Below are positions 1 to 8,633 of a DNA stretch of 64,000 nucleotides, in pieces. The stretch's first letter is position 1, and every line of letters starts with the position of its first letter. Source of the DNA: Bacteroidota bacterium (GTDB taxonomy: Bacteria > Bacteroidota > Bacteroidia > Chitinophagales > Chitinophagaceae); NCBI GenBank assembly GCA_028875875.1, contig JAGWUV010000021.1, forward strand, positions 1 through 64,000, in the 5' to 3' direction. The notes beneath the pieces were generated by a model, which searched no databases, was not told the origin of the DNA, and saw only the letters and a list, made by a program, of their open reading frames with translations. Both the position numbers and the translations under genes were made by a program.

Positions 1-220
1 TAAGAGCTGCTCGTTCAAGGCTCAGGGTAGGCAGCAACAGGTAAACAGTAATGTTTATCGCAGATAAATGATAGTGTAAAAACAGAATCCGGCTTACGAG
101 GTTTGTAGTTTGTTTTCTTATTCCTACTATTTTTATTGACTATTATAGCAAGTGACACAATTAGATTGGGGTTTATACGTTTTTTTTCTTATTTTAGGAA
201 GATAAATCCTGGTCCAACAG

Positions 221-2212
221 ATGAATGATCTCCCCCTGAACGAAAAACTGTTACAACTTAACCGTATATATGCGATAATCAGCCGCATTAACCAGGCAAT
301 TGTGCGTATAAGGGATAAAAAAGAGTTGTTACAGGAAATGTGTGATATTGTTATCCAACATGGAAAGTTTAGGATGTCATGGATAGGAATGGTTAACACT
401 GCAACATTAAAAGTAGAACCCGTAGCATGGAGTGGTATTGAAGAGGGTTACCTGGATAACTTAAATATTGCTATTGATGAAAGTCCTGAAGCTAATGGGC
501 CAACGGGCCGAGTAATAAAAGAAGACGCCGATTACATTGCATGTCTCAATTATACAACTGATCCTTCAATTCTTCCCTGGCGTGAAAGAGCATTGGCAAG
601 AGGATATTTAGCCTCTATTTCCCTTCCGGTTAAAATTGCTGGTAAAACAATTGGTGCTTTTACAATTTATGCTGATTCGGTAAATACTTTCGGAACACAG
701 GATGAAGTTGACCTGTTAAAAGAAGTGGCTGCCAATATTTCTTTTGGTTTGGAACAGTTTGAACTTGAAGAAAAGTATAAAAAGAACGAACAACTGGTAC
801 GCAAACTTTCACGTGCTGTTGAACAAAGTGCCTCATCTATCGTAATTACAAATCTTGATGGAAATATCGAATACGTAAATCCTGCTTTTTCCCAGTTAAC
901 AGGCTATAGCAAAGAAGAAGCTTTAGGTAATAATCCACGCATACTAAAAACGGGGTATACTTCTCCGGATAGTTATAAGAACATGTGGGAGTTGTTATCC
1001 CACGGAAACGTTTGGCATGGTGTATTCTGCAATAAGAAAAAGAATGGGGAGATTTATTGGGAATCCGCTACTATATCCCCCATTACAGATGAATGCGGCA
1101 AAGTAACCAATTATGTGGCAATAAAAGAGAATATTACCGAAATGAAGCGGTTGGAAGAGGAGTTGAAACAACAAAATGCCAAGCTGAATACCATCTATAA
1201 AAGTACACCTGCCTTTATTTGTGAAGTTGATCAAGAAGGATTAATTCTTTCTTTAAACCGGAGAGGACTTGGGCTCCCAGTTGAAGGCTTATTAGGTGTT
1301 AATATCACTAAAATATTTTCTGAAAGCTACCACACCCAGGCCTTGGAAATATTGGAGGATGTGTTTCAACATAAAGCTACCCGCCAGTTGCAGCATGTAC
1401 CTTGTTTTTATGAAGGAGAAACTATTGTACTAAGTATGGTCATTGCTCCCATTATACAAAATGATAAGGTTACAGCTGCCCTGATCACAGGAATTGATAC
1501 TTCAGAATTAGAAAGAAAGGAAAAGGAACTAAGACAGTCTGCGTACGCACTAAGGAGTTTTGCAGATCATCTTCAACAGATCAGGGAGGAAGAACGTGCT
1601 GGCATTGCTAAGGAAATTCATGATGAACTGGGGCAAAGTCTTACATTGCTTAAACTTGATGCTGCCTGGGTAAAAAAGAACTTCGATTCAGACAGGGAAT
1701 TTGCATTTGAAAAGCTAAATGCACTGATAAAAAATATAGAAGATACAATTCAAACAAGCAGGAACATTTATAATAAACTCAATCCCCAGATGCTGGATAC
1801 AATGGGGCTTGAACACAGTATTAAATGGCATGTGGCTAATTTTTCAAAACTCACAGGAATAGGAGTGGTGGTGGATGGCAGTATTCAGGAAGATGCAATG
1901 CCTAAAAAAATGAAGTTGGGTATTTTCAGGGTGTTGCAGGAAAGTCTTACCAATGTATTACGCTACGCTAAAGCTAAAGAAGTGCATGTTTCTTTAGGTC
2001 AGGATGATAAAAGTTTTATGATGAAGATTGAAGATGATGGTGTGGGATTTGATAAAACAAAAGTGAACACTTTTCAGAGTCATGGATTATTGGGTATGCG
2101 GGAACGCATTTATGCACTGGATGGGGTATTTGAAATAAATTCATCTGAAGGAATGGGTACTGCCATTCAAATTGAAGTTCCTCTAACGCATGTTCAACAG
2201 GTAAATGCATAA
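221..2212 (+). CDS. GAF-PAS-PAS sensor histidine kinase (HisKA_3 type)
   Basis: Soluble sensor kinase of 663 aa with no membrane segment. The order is an N-terminal GAF-like domain (about residues 15-180), a PAS domain (190-310, with NPAFSQLTGYS), a second degenerate PAS (320-440), a HisKA_3 dimerisation/phosphoacceptor region with IHDELGQ (His467), and a HATPase_c domain (565-655, with N in VLQESLTN, DDGVGFD and GLLGMRERI). This is the NarX/DegS/LiaS architecture, whose partners are normally LuxR/NarL-type response regulators. No response regulator is adjacent within the window. One could lie upstream of base 1. The ATG start gives a complete GAF domain. The signal is unknown. The C-terminal half resembles the kinase at 10105-12963. 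Confidence 0.92.
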   Translation: MNDLPLNEKLLQLNRIYAIISRINQAIVRIRDKKELLQEMCDIVIQHGKFRMSWIGMVNTATLKVEPVAWSGIEEGYLDNLNIAIDESPEANGPTGRVIKEDADYIACLNYTTDPSILPWRERALARGYLASISLPVKIAGKTIGAFTIYADSVNTFGTQDEVDLLKEVAANISFGLEQFELEEKYKKNEQLVRKLSRAVEQSASSIVITNLDGNIEYVNPAFSQLTGYSKEEALGNNPRILKTGYTSPDSYKNMWELLSHGNVWHGVFCNKKKNGEIYWESATISPITDECGKVTNYVAIKENITEMKRLEEELKQQNAKLNTIYKSTPAFICEVDQEGLILSLNRRGLGLPVEGLLGVNITKIFSESYHTQALEILEDVFQHKATRQLQHVPCFYEGETIVLSMVIAPIIQNDKVTAALITGIDTSELERKEKELRQSAYALRSFADHLQQIREEERAGIAKEIHDELGQSLTLLKLDAAWVKKNFDSDREFAFEKLNALIKNIEDTIQTSRNIYNKLNPQMLDTMGLEHSIKWHVANFSKLTGIGVVVDGSIQEDAMPKKMKLGIFRVLQESLTNVLRYAKAKEVHVSLGQDDKSFMMKIEDDGVGFDKTKVNTFQSHGLLGMRERIYALDGVFEINSSEGMGTAIQIEVPLTHVQQVNA

Positions 2213-2329
2213 AAAAAGCACCAAGCTGGTTCGTACCGGTTTTGATTGCTCATACCCGGATACTCACTAACCCGATGCTTTCCGAGGTTGCTTTTCATTT
2301 CTTTTTACAGATTTGTTAAGCTTCCCCTT

Positions 2330-2360
2330 TTTGGGAAGTAGCTTCTTTTGAAGGGTGCTG
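2330..2360 (-). repeat. hairpin motif copy B in candidate RNA
   Basis: On the minus strand this 31-nt segment contains CAGCA-C-CC-T-TCAAAAGA followed by GC and CTTCCC. It matches the segment at 2627-2657 at 25 of 31 positions. Both copies sit in the arms and loop of a hairpin whose loop is TCAAAA-like. The internal duplication suggests repeated structural modules rather than random sequence. Confidence 0.5.
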
Positions 2361-2626
2361 TCTTCCCTGGTTTTAAGAACCGCTAACAGTTTTTAAAACC
2401 ATTGGCTCGTAAGGTACTTTTAGTTCCTCCGACAGCCTTGCAGTTACTTACCCTCCGGCTTTTACTGCATTGAAAAGATTTGTTTTCTTTCAAAAACAAT
2501 ATCCTTTTCTTTTGGGCCTTGGAAGCCGTTGTGTAACTTCCTTATCCCTTTGGTTGCAGATCCTGTTTCCGTTACAAAAAACTTTTTCTAACAACCAGTT
2601 CATACAAGCGTATCCGCTTATATGAG

Positions 2627-2657
2627 TTCGGGAAGCTGCATCTTTTGAGGGATGCTG
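2627..2657 (-). repeat. hairpin motif copy A in candidate RNA
   Basis: Second copy of the 31-nt motif, with minus strand CAGCA-T-CC-C-TCAAAAGA then GC and CTTCCC. Here the stem is GAAGC/GCTTC outside and GCATC/GATGC inside. The bases that differ from copy B fall partly in paired positions, as expected if structure rather than sequence is kept. That covariation reading is an inference from two copies only. Confidence 0.5.
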
Positions 2658-3230
2658 AGTGCTTCTTTTAACAGTACAAATCTGTAACGATCCCTACTGT
2701 TTTTAGAGAAACTGTACAATCCCTTTCGGTTTTGTTTTTCTCAAAGATGCAGGCCTTCATACCTACACCTTCTTGAAAGTGTTGAGTTACCTCTCTGCTT
2801 TCATTGTGAGTTAATTTTCTTCTTCAAGAGCCTTAACTCGTTTTGCTGAAGGAAATTTTCCTTTGGCTTTGAAAAAGAAGCTTTTTGAAGATCTTCTTTT
2901 CCCGGATGAAGAACTTTGGATTCACACCCGTCATTGTTACGTTTTTTCTTTTCAGATAGTATCGTTATCAATGCAGAATAAAGGTACTTTTATAAACCCT
3001 CTGTTTCCAAATTTTAGGAGGTTTAGTTATGCAAGTTTTGTGCACTGCAAATGCAGGTGAATTAAAGGTTTTGCACAGTATTTACGCACATTTTCATCGA
3101 TTTAATTGCTTGTTTTAGTGGCATGTATGAATGAACAAAATGATGTAAATTCTTTTTACTGATCACTTGTTCTTGCACTGCAGGTTTAATAGATGCATTA
3201 TCAATCATTTAAGCTTATATATTTGTGGTT

Positions 3231-4320
3231 ATGACAATAGAACAAATCAAATCAATGCGGGACAGGGTTAGTGTCCTAAGGAGGTTTCTTTGACTACGAT
3301 AACAGGTCGTACAAAGTAGAACAAGACAAGCAGCTTTCGCTTTCGCCGGGCTTTTGGGATGATAACACCCGTGCCACGGCCATCATGAAGGAAATTAAAG
3401 TGAATGAATATTGGATGAAGCTTTTTACTTCGGTGGAAACCGCAGTGGAAGACTTTGCCGTTTTGTTTGATTTCTGGAAAGGTGGAGATGCAACGGAAGA
3501 AGAAACTAAACAGGCCTATGATGCTGCCATCGCTGCCATTGAAGATGCTGAATTCAAGAGCACCTTAAACCAACCTGAGGATGAATTGCCTGCAGTACTG
3601 CAAATTAATCCCGGTGCTGGTGGAACTGAAAGCCAGGATTGGGCTGAAATGCTTTTCAGAATGTACCGGATGTATGGTGAAAAACAGGGTTGGAGAGTAA
3701 CGGAATTGGATTTCCAGGAAGGAGATGGAGCTGGTATTAAAACGGCTACCATGCAATTTGATGGACCTTTCGCATACGGTTTTTTGAAAGCAGAAAGTGG
3801 TGTTCATCGCCTGGTTCGCATTTCACCTTTTGATAGCAATGCTCGACGCCATACTTCTTTTGCTTCCGTATTTGTTTATCCTTTGATCGATGATAGTATA
3901 GAGATCGAAGTAAATCCCGCAGATCTGGAATGGGAGTTTTACAGAAGTGGCGGTAAAGGCGGGCAAAACGTGAACAAAGTGGAAACGGCTGTTCGTTTGA
4001 AACACATTCCCAGCGGAATCATTGTTGAATGCCAACAGGCGAGAACACAAGGCGAAAACCGTGAAATGGCCTTGAAAATGTTGAAGAGCCGTTTATATGA
4101 AGAAGAGCTGAAACGCCGCGAAGAAGCAAAGAATGCAGCTAATGCAAATAAGAAAAAAATTGAATGGGGAAGCCAGATCCGAAGCTATGTTTTCCATCCG
4201 TACAAGATGATCAAAGACCATCGTACCGATTATGAAGTGGGAAATGTTGGACCTGTAATGGATGGTGAGCTGGATGGATTCATCAAAGCCTACCTGATGA
4301 TGGAAAAAGATGCCGAATAG
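3231..4320 (+). CDS. prfB: peptide chain release factor 2 with programmed +1 frameshift
   Basis: Release factor 2 recognises UGA and UAA stop codons and triggers peptide release. Translation starts at ATG 3231 and runs 20 codons to CTT 3288-3290, followed by in-frame TGA 3291-3293. Skipping T3291 enters the +1 frame (GAC at 3292), which continues to TAG at 4318-4320, giving 362 aa. This fits the usual RF2 length. The RF2-specific SPF tripeptide is at residues 198-200 and the catalytic GGQ at 243-245. The codon-skipping slip site is the classical autoregulatory device: low RF2 stalls the ribosome at UGA and promotes the shift. A plain ORF call from 3385 would lose the first 51 residues. A bidirectional terminator follows the gene. 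Confidence 0.97.
3279..3294 (+). promoter_or_regulatory. prfB programmed +1 frameshift site
   Basis: AGGAGG (3279-3284), then TTT, CTT (P-site slippery codon), TGA and C. This matches the conserved bacterial prfB element: a Shine-Dalgarno-like stimulator three bases before CUU, a UGA stop and a following C that weakens termination. It is one of the very few strong Shine-Dalgarno sequences in the window. Confidence 0.95.
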
Positions 4321-4344
4321 CAAATTACCACTAATACAATTCAT

Positions 4345-4386
4345 AAAGAGAAGAGGCCGCATCATTGATGCAGCCTCTTCTCTTTT
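4345..4386. terminator. bidirectional terminator between prfB and queA
   Basis: Long GC-containing hairpin with arms AAAGAGAAGAGGC and GCCTCTTCTCTTT and a short inner stem GCATC/GATGC. It lies between two convergent genes, with T-rich sequence on both exits. Confidence 0.85.
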
Positions 4387-4404
4387 CATGTTTCTTCTTA
4401 CAAC

Positions 4405-5454
4405 TTAGATGATCATTAAAGCATCACCATAGCTGAAGAAACGGTATTTATCTTTAATAGCTTTTTTGTAAGCTTCCATAGCCAGGTCATATCCCGCAAA
4501 AGCACAGGTCATGATCAGCAAACTTGTTTTGGGCAAGTGAAAATTGGTAACCAGACTATCTGCCACGCTAAAATCATAAGGTGGATGAATGAAGTGGTTG
4601 GTCCATCCTTCACTTGGTTTCAGTAGTTTCTGTGCTGTAAAGCTACTTTCCATGGCACGCATAGTAGTAGTGCCTATAGAACAAATGCGATGGCCGGTTT
4701 CTTTTGCTTTGTTTACAATATTGCAGGCTTCTTCCGGAATACGGTAATATTCTGCATCCATCTTATGTTTGCTCAGGTCTTCTACTTCAATTGGCCTGAA
4801 GGTACCTAAGCCTGTATGTAAAGTAACTTCAGCAAAGCGGATACCCTTAATTTCACAACGTTTGATCAGTTCTTTACTAAAATGCAAACCTGCAGTTGGC
4901 GCTGCAACGGCACCTTCATACTTAGCATAAACCGTTTGATAACGTTCTTTATCTTCTTCATCCGGCTTGCGTTTGATGTATTTGGGCAAAGGTGTTTCAC
5001 CTAAATGTTCAAGCATGGCCTTGAAGCTATCTTCATCATCATCCCATAAAAAACGAATGGTTCTTCCACGGCTGGTAGTGTTATCAATTACTTCAGCTAC
5101 CAGTTCTTCATTTTCTCCAAAGTACAGTTTGTTGCCTACGCGAATCTTTCTTGCGGGATCAACAATCACATCCCATAAACGATTGGGTTTATTCAGTTCA
5201 CGTAAAAGAAAAACCTCAATTTTAGCGCCGGTTTTTTCTTTGCGGCCATACATACGTGCAGGAAACACTTTGGTGTTGTTCACTACAAATACGTCTTTGT
5301 CGTCGAAATAGTCTAAGATGTCGCGGAAATGTTTGTTTTCCATGTTGCCCGTTTTACGGTCAACTACCATCATGCGACTGTCTTCTCTTTTTTTAGTAGG
5401 ATTTTGAGCAATAAGATTTAAGGGCAGATCGAATCTGAATTGACTAAGCTTCAT
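4405..5454 (-). CDS. queA: S-adenosylmethionine:tRNA ribosyltransferase-isomerase
   Basis: QueA transfers and isomerises the ribosyl part of SAM onto 7-aminomethyl-7-deazaguanine in tRNA, making epoxyqueuosine in the queuosine pathway. The protein begins [11 protein letters not shown] and continues [17 protein letters not shown], typical of the family. Later motifs include AAPTAGLHF, the TLHTGLGTF strand and the C-terminal YGDAMLII-like end (here YGDALMII). The start is placed at ATG 5454 because it gives the canonical N-terminus. An upstream ATG would add 22 unrelated residues. The length of 349 aa is normal. No other queuosine gene is adjacent. Confidence 0.97.
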   Translation of the reverse strand: MKLSQFRFDLPLNLIAQNPTKKREDSRMMVVDRKTGNMENKHFRDILDYFDDKDVFVVNNTKVFPARMYGRKEKTGAKIEVFLLRELNKPNRLWDVIVDPARKIRVGNKLYFGENEELVAEVIDNTTSRGRTIRFLWDDDEDSFKAMLEHLGETPLPKYIKRKPDEEDKERYQTVYAKYEGAVAAPTAGLHFSKELIKRCEIKGIRFAEVTLHTGLGTFRPIEVEDLSKHKMDAEYYRIPEEACNIVNKAKETGHRICSIGTTTMRAMESSFTAQKLLKPSEGWTNHFIHPPYDFSVADSLVTNFHLPKTSLLIMTCAFAGYDLAMEAYKKAIKDKYRFFSYGDALMII

Positions 5455-5586
5455 GTTACGGCATGAATTTAAAAGATGAATAAAATTGTGAGGGCGGCAA
5501 AGGTAAGCTTTGCAAACCAATACGCCAATTTACAAAAAATGGGATACTATAAATATTAGGATACGGGCTTTTGTGCAGGTGGCATC

Positions 5587-5609
5587 GCCTGTTGCGTCGA
5601 AAGCACTTC
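5587..5609 (+). repeat. dispersed TTGCGTCG repeat, divergent copy
   Basis: GCCTGTTGCGTCGAAAGCACTTC. It shares the left half (GCCTGTTGCGTCG) exactly with the copy at 32249-32272 and keeps a diverged CACTT right half. It lies downstream of the ABC gene in the intergenic space before queA. Confidence 0.6.
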
Positions 5610-5622
5610 ATCGTTCCGTTCA

Positions 5623-7332
5623 TTAAGCAACAATGCCTTTGGGTATGGAAGCGATCAACTGCTGCGTATATGGGTGTATAGGATTTGCATACACTTCTTC
5701 TGCATCTCCTGTTTCTACTATTTTACCCTTGTGCATCACCATGATCCTATCGCTGATATAACGCACCACCGCCAGGTCATGTGAAATAAATATAGCCGTG
5801 AAGTTGAATTCTTTTTTTAAGTCGTTCAGTAAGTTCAGTACCTGGGCCTGCACACTTACATCCAGGGCACTCACACTTTCGTCGCATATAATAAATGACG
5901 GTTGTACAGCCAGTGCTCTAGCAATAACAATTCTTTGCCGTTGGCCTCCGCTAAACTCATGCGGGTAACGGTTATAATGTTCGGCAGTAAGGTTTACTTT
6001 TTCAAGTAGATCTATTACTCGTTCCTTTCTTTCTCTTGTCGAGGATGCGAGTTTGTGTACCAGCAAAGGTTCTGCAATCGCTGCACCTATTTTCATTCTT
6101 GGGTTTAAAGAAGAGTAGGGGTCCTGGAAGATGAGCTGCATATCTTTTCTTAGCAGTTTTGTTTCATCTTTAGTAAGGAGGTTCATGTCTCTTCCTTTAT
6201 AAAATATTTTGCCTTGTGTTGGGTTTACAAGTTTTAAAATGGTTCTTCCTAAAGTGCTTTTTCCGCAGCCGCTTTCTCCCACTAATCCAACAGTTTCACC
6301 TGCACACACTTCAAAGGTTACATCATTCACTGCATTGGTAAAAGCAAGAGGCTTTCCTAAAAAATTTTTCTGTAAAGGATACTGCACTTCCAGGTTTTGC
6401 ACCGATAAAATTGGTTGTGCCTGTTTTGCAGGATGATATTCTGTCTTCGTTTCCGGCTTCTTTGCTCCGGCTTCTTCTATTTTCCCAGCTAAAAAATCGC
6501 TGACAACAGGTAATCTTTCATGCCTGTGATACAGCACTGGTCTGCAGGCCAATAGAGCCTTGGTATAAGGATGCGTTGGGTGTTGAAATAACTCTTTGGT
6601 GTTATTCTCTTCCACGATCTTTCCCTTGTACATCACCAATACGCGGTCGGCAATTTCTGCTACCACGCCAAGATCATGTGTAATGAAGATCACGGCCATG
6701 TTGTTTTGCTTTTGCAACTGTTGAATCAGTTGTAAAATATTTTGCTGAACGGTTACATCAAGGGCGGTAGTAGGTTCGTCGCAAATAAGCAGTTCGGGCT
6801 GGCAACTCATCGCCATGGCAATCATCACTCTTTGTTTTTGTCCACCGCTGAGTTGGTGCGGATACTTGTGAATGATCTTTTCCGGATCAGGAAGCTGTAC
6901 TTGCCGGAACAATCTGATGGTTTGTTGTAACGCTTCTTTTTGTTTGATCTTCCGGTGTGTAATGATGGCTTCCATTACCTGTTGGCCGCAGGTTAATACA
7001 GGGTTTAGGGAAGTCATAGGTTCCTGGAAGATCATGGCAATATGGTTTCCACGTAAACCGGTAAGCTGATTTTCTGAGGCTCGTAAAAGATCAATTGTTT
7101 TTTCGGCTGAAGAAAAAATGATTTCGCCCTGTGGATACCTTACTGGTGGTGAGGATAGTAAGCGTAAAATGGATAATGACGAAACTGACTTGCCAGATCC
7201 GCTTTCGCCTACAATAGCAACAATTTCTCCTTTGTTTACCGTAAAACTTATGTCTTGTACAACCTGCGTTATTTGTTCTTTGGTAACAAATTCAATAGTT
7301 AAGTTTTTAACCTGTACAACCGGATTTGACAT
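5623..7332 (-). CDS. peptide/nickel-type ABC transporter, fused double ATPase
   Basis: Two complete ABC ATPase domains in one 569-aa chain (DppD-DppF or YejF architecture), energising uptake of oligopeptides or similar ligands. The first half has Walker A GESGSGKS, signature LSGGQKQR and Walker [13 protein letters not shown]. The second half has [17 protein letters not shown] and [12 protein letters not shown]. Each half ends with an oligopeptide-transporter C-terminal region ([18 protein letters not shown]). All catalytic residues are present. The start is placed at ATG 7332 ([11 protein letters not shown]) rather than an upstream TTG. No permease or substrate-binding protein is beside it, so the partners must be elsewhere and the substrate cannot be stated. 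Confidence 0.93.
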   Translation of the reverse strand: MSNPVVQVKNLTIEFVTKEQITQVVQDISFTVNKGEIVAIVGESGSGKSVSSLSILRLLSSPPVRYPQGEIIFSSAEKTIDLLRASENQLTGLRGNHIAMIFQEPMTSLNPVLTCGQQVMEAIITHRKIKQKEALQQTIRLFRQVQLPDPEKIIHKYPHQLSGGQKQRVMIAMAMSCQPELLICDEPTTALDVTVQQNILQLIQQLQKQNNMAVIFITHDLGVVAEIADRVLVMYKGKIVEENNTKELFQHPTHPYTKALLACRPVLYHRHERLPVVSDFLAGKIEEAGAKKPETKTEYHPAKQAQPILSVQNLEVQYPLQKNFLGKPLAFTNAVNDVTFEVCAGETVGLVGESGCGKSTLGRTILKLVNPTQGKIFYKGRDMNLLTKDETKLLRKDMQLIFQDPYSSLNPRMKIGAAIAEPLLVHKLASSTRERKERVIDLLEKVNLTAEHYNRYPHEFSGGQRQRIVIARALAVQPSFIICDESVSALDVSVQAQVLNLLNDLKKEFNFTAIFISHDLAVVRYISDRIMVMHKGKIVETGDAEEVYANPIHPYTQQLIASIPKGIVA

Positions 7333-7450
7333 TCTGCTAATTAACACCAATTCGGGCAAAGATTTTCAAACAAAACATAAAAAACTTTAAAACTTGTATG
7401 TGGCTCATACTGTGTATTTAATCTTTGGGTAATTTTAGATACAACTATCT

Positions 7451-7478
7451 TTTGTAGCGGCACATTACCCTAATTTTG
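7451..7478 (+). promoter_or_regulatory. putative Bacteroidota promoter for ccmC-ccmD
   Basis: TTTG (7451-7454), 16 bases, then TAATTTTG (7471-7478), matching the TAnnTTTG -7 element of Bacteroidota primary sigma factor. The expected transcription start is near 7485, giving a leader of about 40 bases before ATG 7525. The spacer is slightly short. Confidence 0.45.
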
Positions 7479-7524
7479 CGCCACAAGATCATTAGCCTTA
7501 GGGCAGAACGGAAAAAAATGTAGC

Positions 7525-8208
7525 ATGATTCGTAAACCTTGGTGGAAGATTCTCAGCTTTGTATTTCTAATGTACACCTGTTCCATGGGCTTCTTAGTAG
7601 ATGTGCCAACGCCACCGGGAGTTCCTTTGCAGCAAAGCATCCGTAATTTATTCTTTCATGTACCTATGTGGTTTGGAATGAACATTTTATTCCTTGTTTC
7701 ACTGGTGTATGCAATTTTATACTTACGTAACCCGCTTAAGAAATATGATGTTTATTCCGCACAATATGCTACAACAGGTATTGTGTTTGGTGTGCTTGGT
7801 TTATGTACGGGTGCCATTTGGGCTAAATACCAGTGGGGGGCAGCATGGAGTGGCGATGCTAAACAAAATGGTGCAGCCATTGCATTGCTCATTTACTTTG
7901 CTTATTTTGTTTTAAGAGGCTCTTTAAATGATGATGAGAAGAAAGCTCGCATCGGAGCGGTATATAATATTTTTGCATTTTTCATGTTGTATCCTTGCAT
8001 TTGGATATTACCCCGAATGGTAGAAAGTTTGCATCCCGGAGGCCAGGGAAGTGAAGGTAACCCGGGGTTGAACGGCAAAGATCTGGCTCCTTCAATGCGA
8101 TTGGTTTTCTGGCCGGCAGTGATAGGATGGACATTACTGGGTGTTTGGATCACCACTTTAAGAATACGTTTCAACATTATTAAAGAAAAGAAATTAGGTC
8201 ATGAATAA
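7525..8208 (+). CDS. ccmC: CcmC-type haem handling protein for cytochrome c maturation
   Basis: Integral membrane protein of 227 aa with about six hydrophobic segments, CcmC/CcsA family. It presents haem at the outer face of the inner membrane to the CcmE chaperone. Visible family features are the FFHVPMWF motif with the haem-ligand-type histidine, the tryptophan-rich WGAAWSGD segment (WWD-like) between transmembrane helices, and a second histidine in ESLHPGGQG. The next gene, ccmD-like, overlaps by 8 bases, implying translational coupling. The haem-exporter partner CcmB is not here but 6 kb away at 14477-15142 on the other strand. Confidence 0.9.
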   Translation: MIRKPWWKILSFVFLMYTCSMGFLVDVPTPPGVPLQQSIRNLFFHVPMWFGMNILFLVSLVYAILYLRNPLKKYDVYSAQYATTGIVFGVLGLCTGAIWAKYQWGAAWSGDAKQNGAAIALLIYFAYFVLRGSLNDDEKKARIGAVYNIFAFFMLYPCIWILPRMVESLHPGGQGSEGNPGLNGKDLAPSMRLVFWPAVIGWTLLGVWITTLRIRFNIIKEKKLGHE

Positions 8209-8419
8209 ATTAAAATATTTTGCTGCATTGCTGGTAACGTTATGCAGTTCTATACTGGTAAAGGCACAAGAAGTAAATACAGCTGCAGATGAAACTGGTA
8301 TGAAAAGCCATGGTAAGATATATGTGGTAATGACTGTTGTGATTGTAATCGTGGCTGGATTGTTCCTGTATTTGCTGAACCTGGACAGAAAGATCAGTAA
8401 ATTGGAGAAGATGAATTAA
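8201..8419 (+). CDS. CcmD family small membrane protein
   Basis: Small protein of 72 aa. It has an N-terminal hydrophobic signal-like segment ending in VKAQ, a short hydrophilic linker, one transmembrane helix (about residues 41-60) and a charged tail DRKISKLEKMN. Position, 8-base overlap with ccmC and topology fit the CcmD family, which holds CcmC and CcmE together during haem release. Sequence identity in this family is low, so the call rests mostly on context. The apparent cleavable signal in front of the helix is the form seen in Bacteroidota. Confidence 0.75.
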   Translation: MNKLKYFAALLVTLCSSILVKAQEVNTAADETGMKSHGKIYVVMTVVIVIVAGLFLYLLNLDRKISKLEKMN

Positions 8420-8549
8420 GATTTTGCGGTCGGGCATTCGGTAATTGCCTGCACTGTTTTTTATGCTTGCTTAAGTTATTTTGTTTTTAATTCTTTGCTT
8501 ATATAAACCTCCTTTTTGCACTTGTGCTTAGCTGCATAGTGATATGAAA

Positions 8550-8569
8550 GTACAAGTGTGCGACGCAAC
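8550..8569 (-). repeat. dispersed TTGCGTCGCACACTTGTAC repeat
   Basis: Plus strand GTACAAGTGTGCGACGCAAC, exact reverse complement of the core copy at 32249-32272. About 25 bases upstream lies CACTTGTGC, which can pair with the ACAAGTG part. The gap between ccmD and glutamate dehydrogenase (8420-8633) otherwise holds nothing recognised. Confidence 0.7.
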
Positions 8570-8633
8570 CGAAGCTTCATAGTATTGTTAACGATTGGCT
8601 CCATATAAAAAATAAAATCTAAATCACACAGTT

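Larger units (their letters stand above)
2218..2935 (-). ncRNA. candidate large structured RNA in gene-free stretch
   Basis: No convincing gene covers this stretch, but it is dense in inverted repeats. Stems (plus coordinates): 2333-2338/2362-2367, 2369-2376/2393-2400, 2472-2477/2504-2509 with inner 2480-2486/2493-2499, 2521-2524/2538-2541, 2601-2610/2615-2624, 2632-2636/2661-2665 with inner 2638-2642/2651-2655, and 2808-2814/2833-2839. Minus-strand transcription is favoured for two reasons. The 2601-2624 stem pairs fully only with a G-U on the minus strand, where the plus strand has an A/C mismatch. The minus strand also gives a CC-GAAA-GG GNRA tetraloop near 2725. Two hairpins share a 31-nt motif (25 identical). 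A run of seven T on the minus strand (2217-2211) could end it, but the hairpin before that run is weak. It is not recognised as tmRNA, RNase P, 6S or SRP RNA. Bases 2940-3230 hold nothing further that I can identify. Confidence 0.4.

Noticed and set aside
2218-2240. tRNA T-arm-like GGTTCG sequence
   Set aside because: No acceptor, anticodon or D-arm can be drawn around it, so it is not a tRNA.
2560-2900. Several short minus-strand frames of about 30 codons with basic residues
   Set aside because: They break at stops every 30-35 codons, differ between the two repeat copies, and are better explained by hairpin structure.
2863-3060. 65-aa ORF on the plus strand in the structured stretch
   Set aside because: It starts inside predicted stems, has a composition unlike neighbouring proteins and no motif. 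Most likely a chance frame in AT-rich sequence.
3218-3225. TATATTTG just before prfB, suggesting a leaderless transcript
   Set aside because: The -33 element is missing at the correct spacing and the sequence is AT-rich. Not enough evidence.
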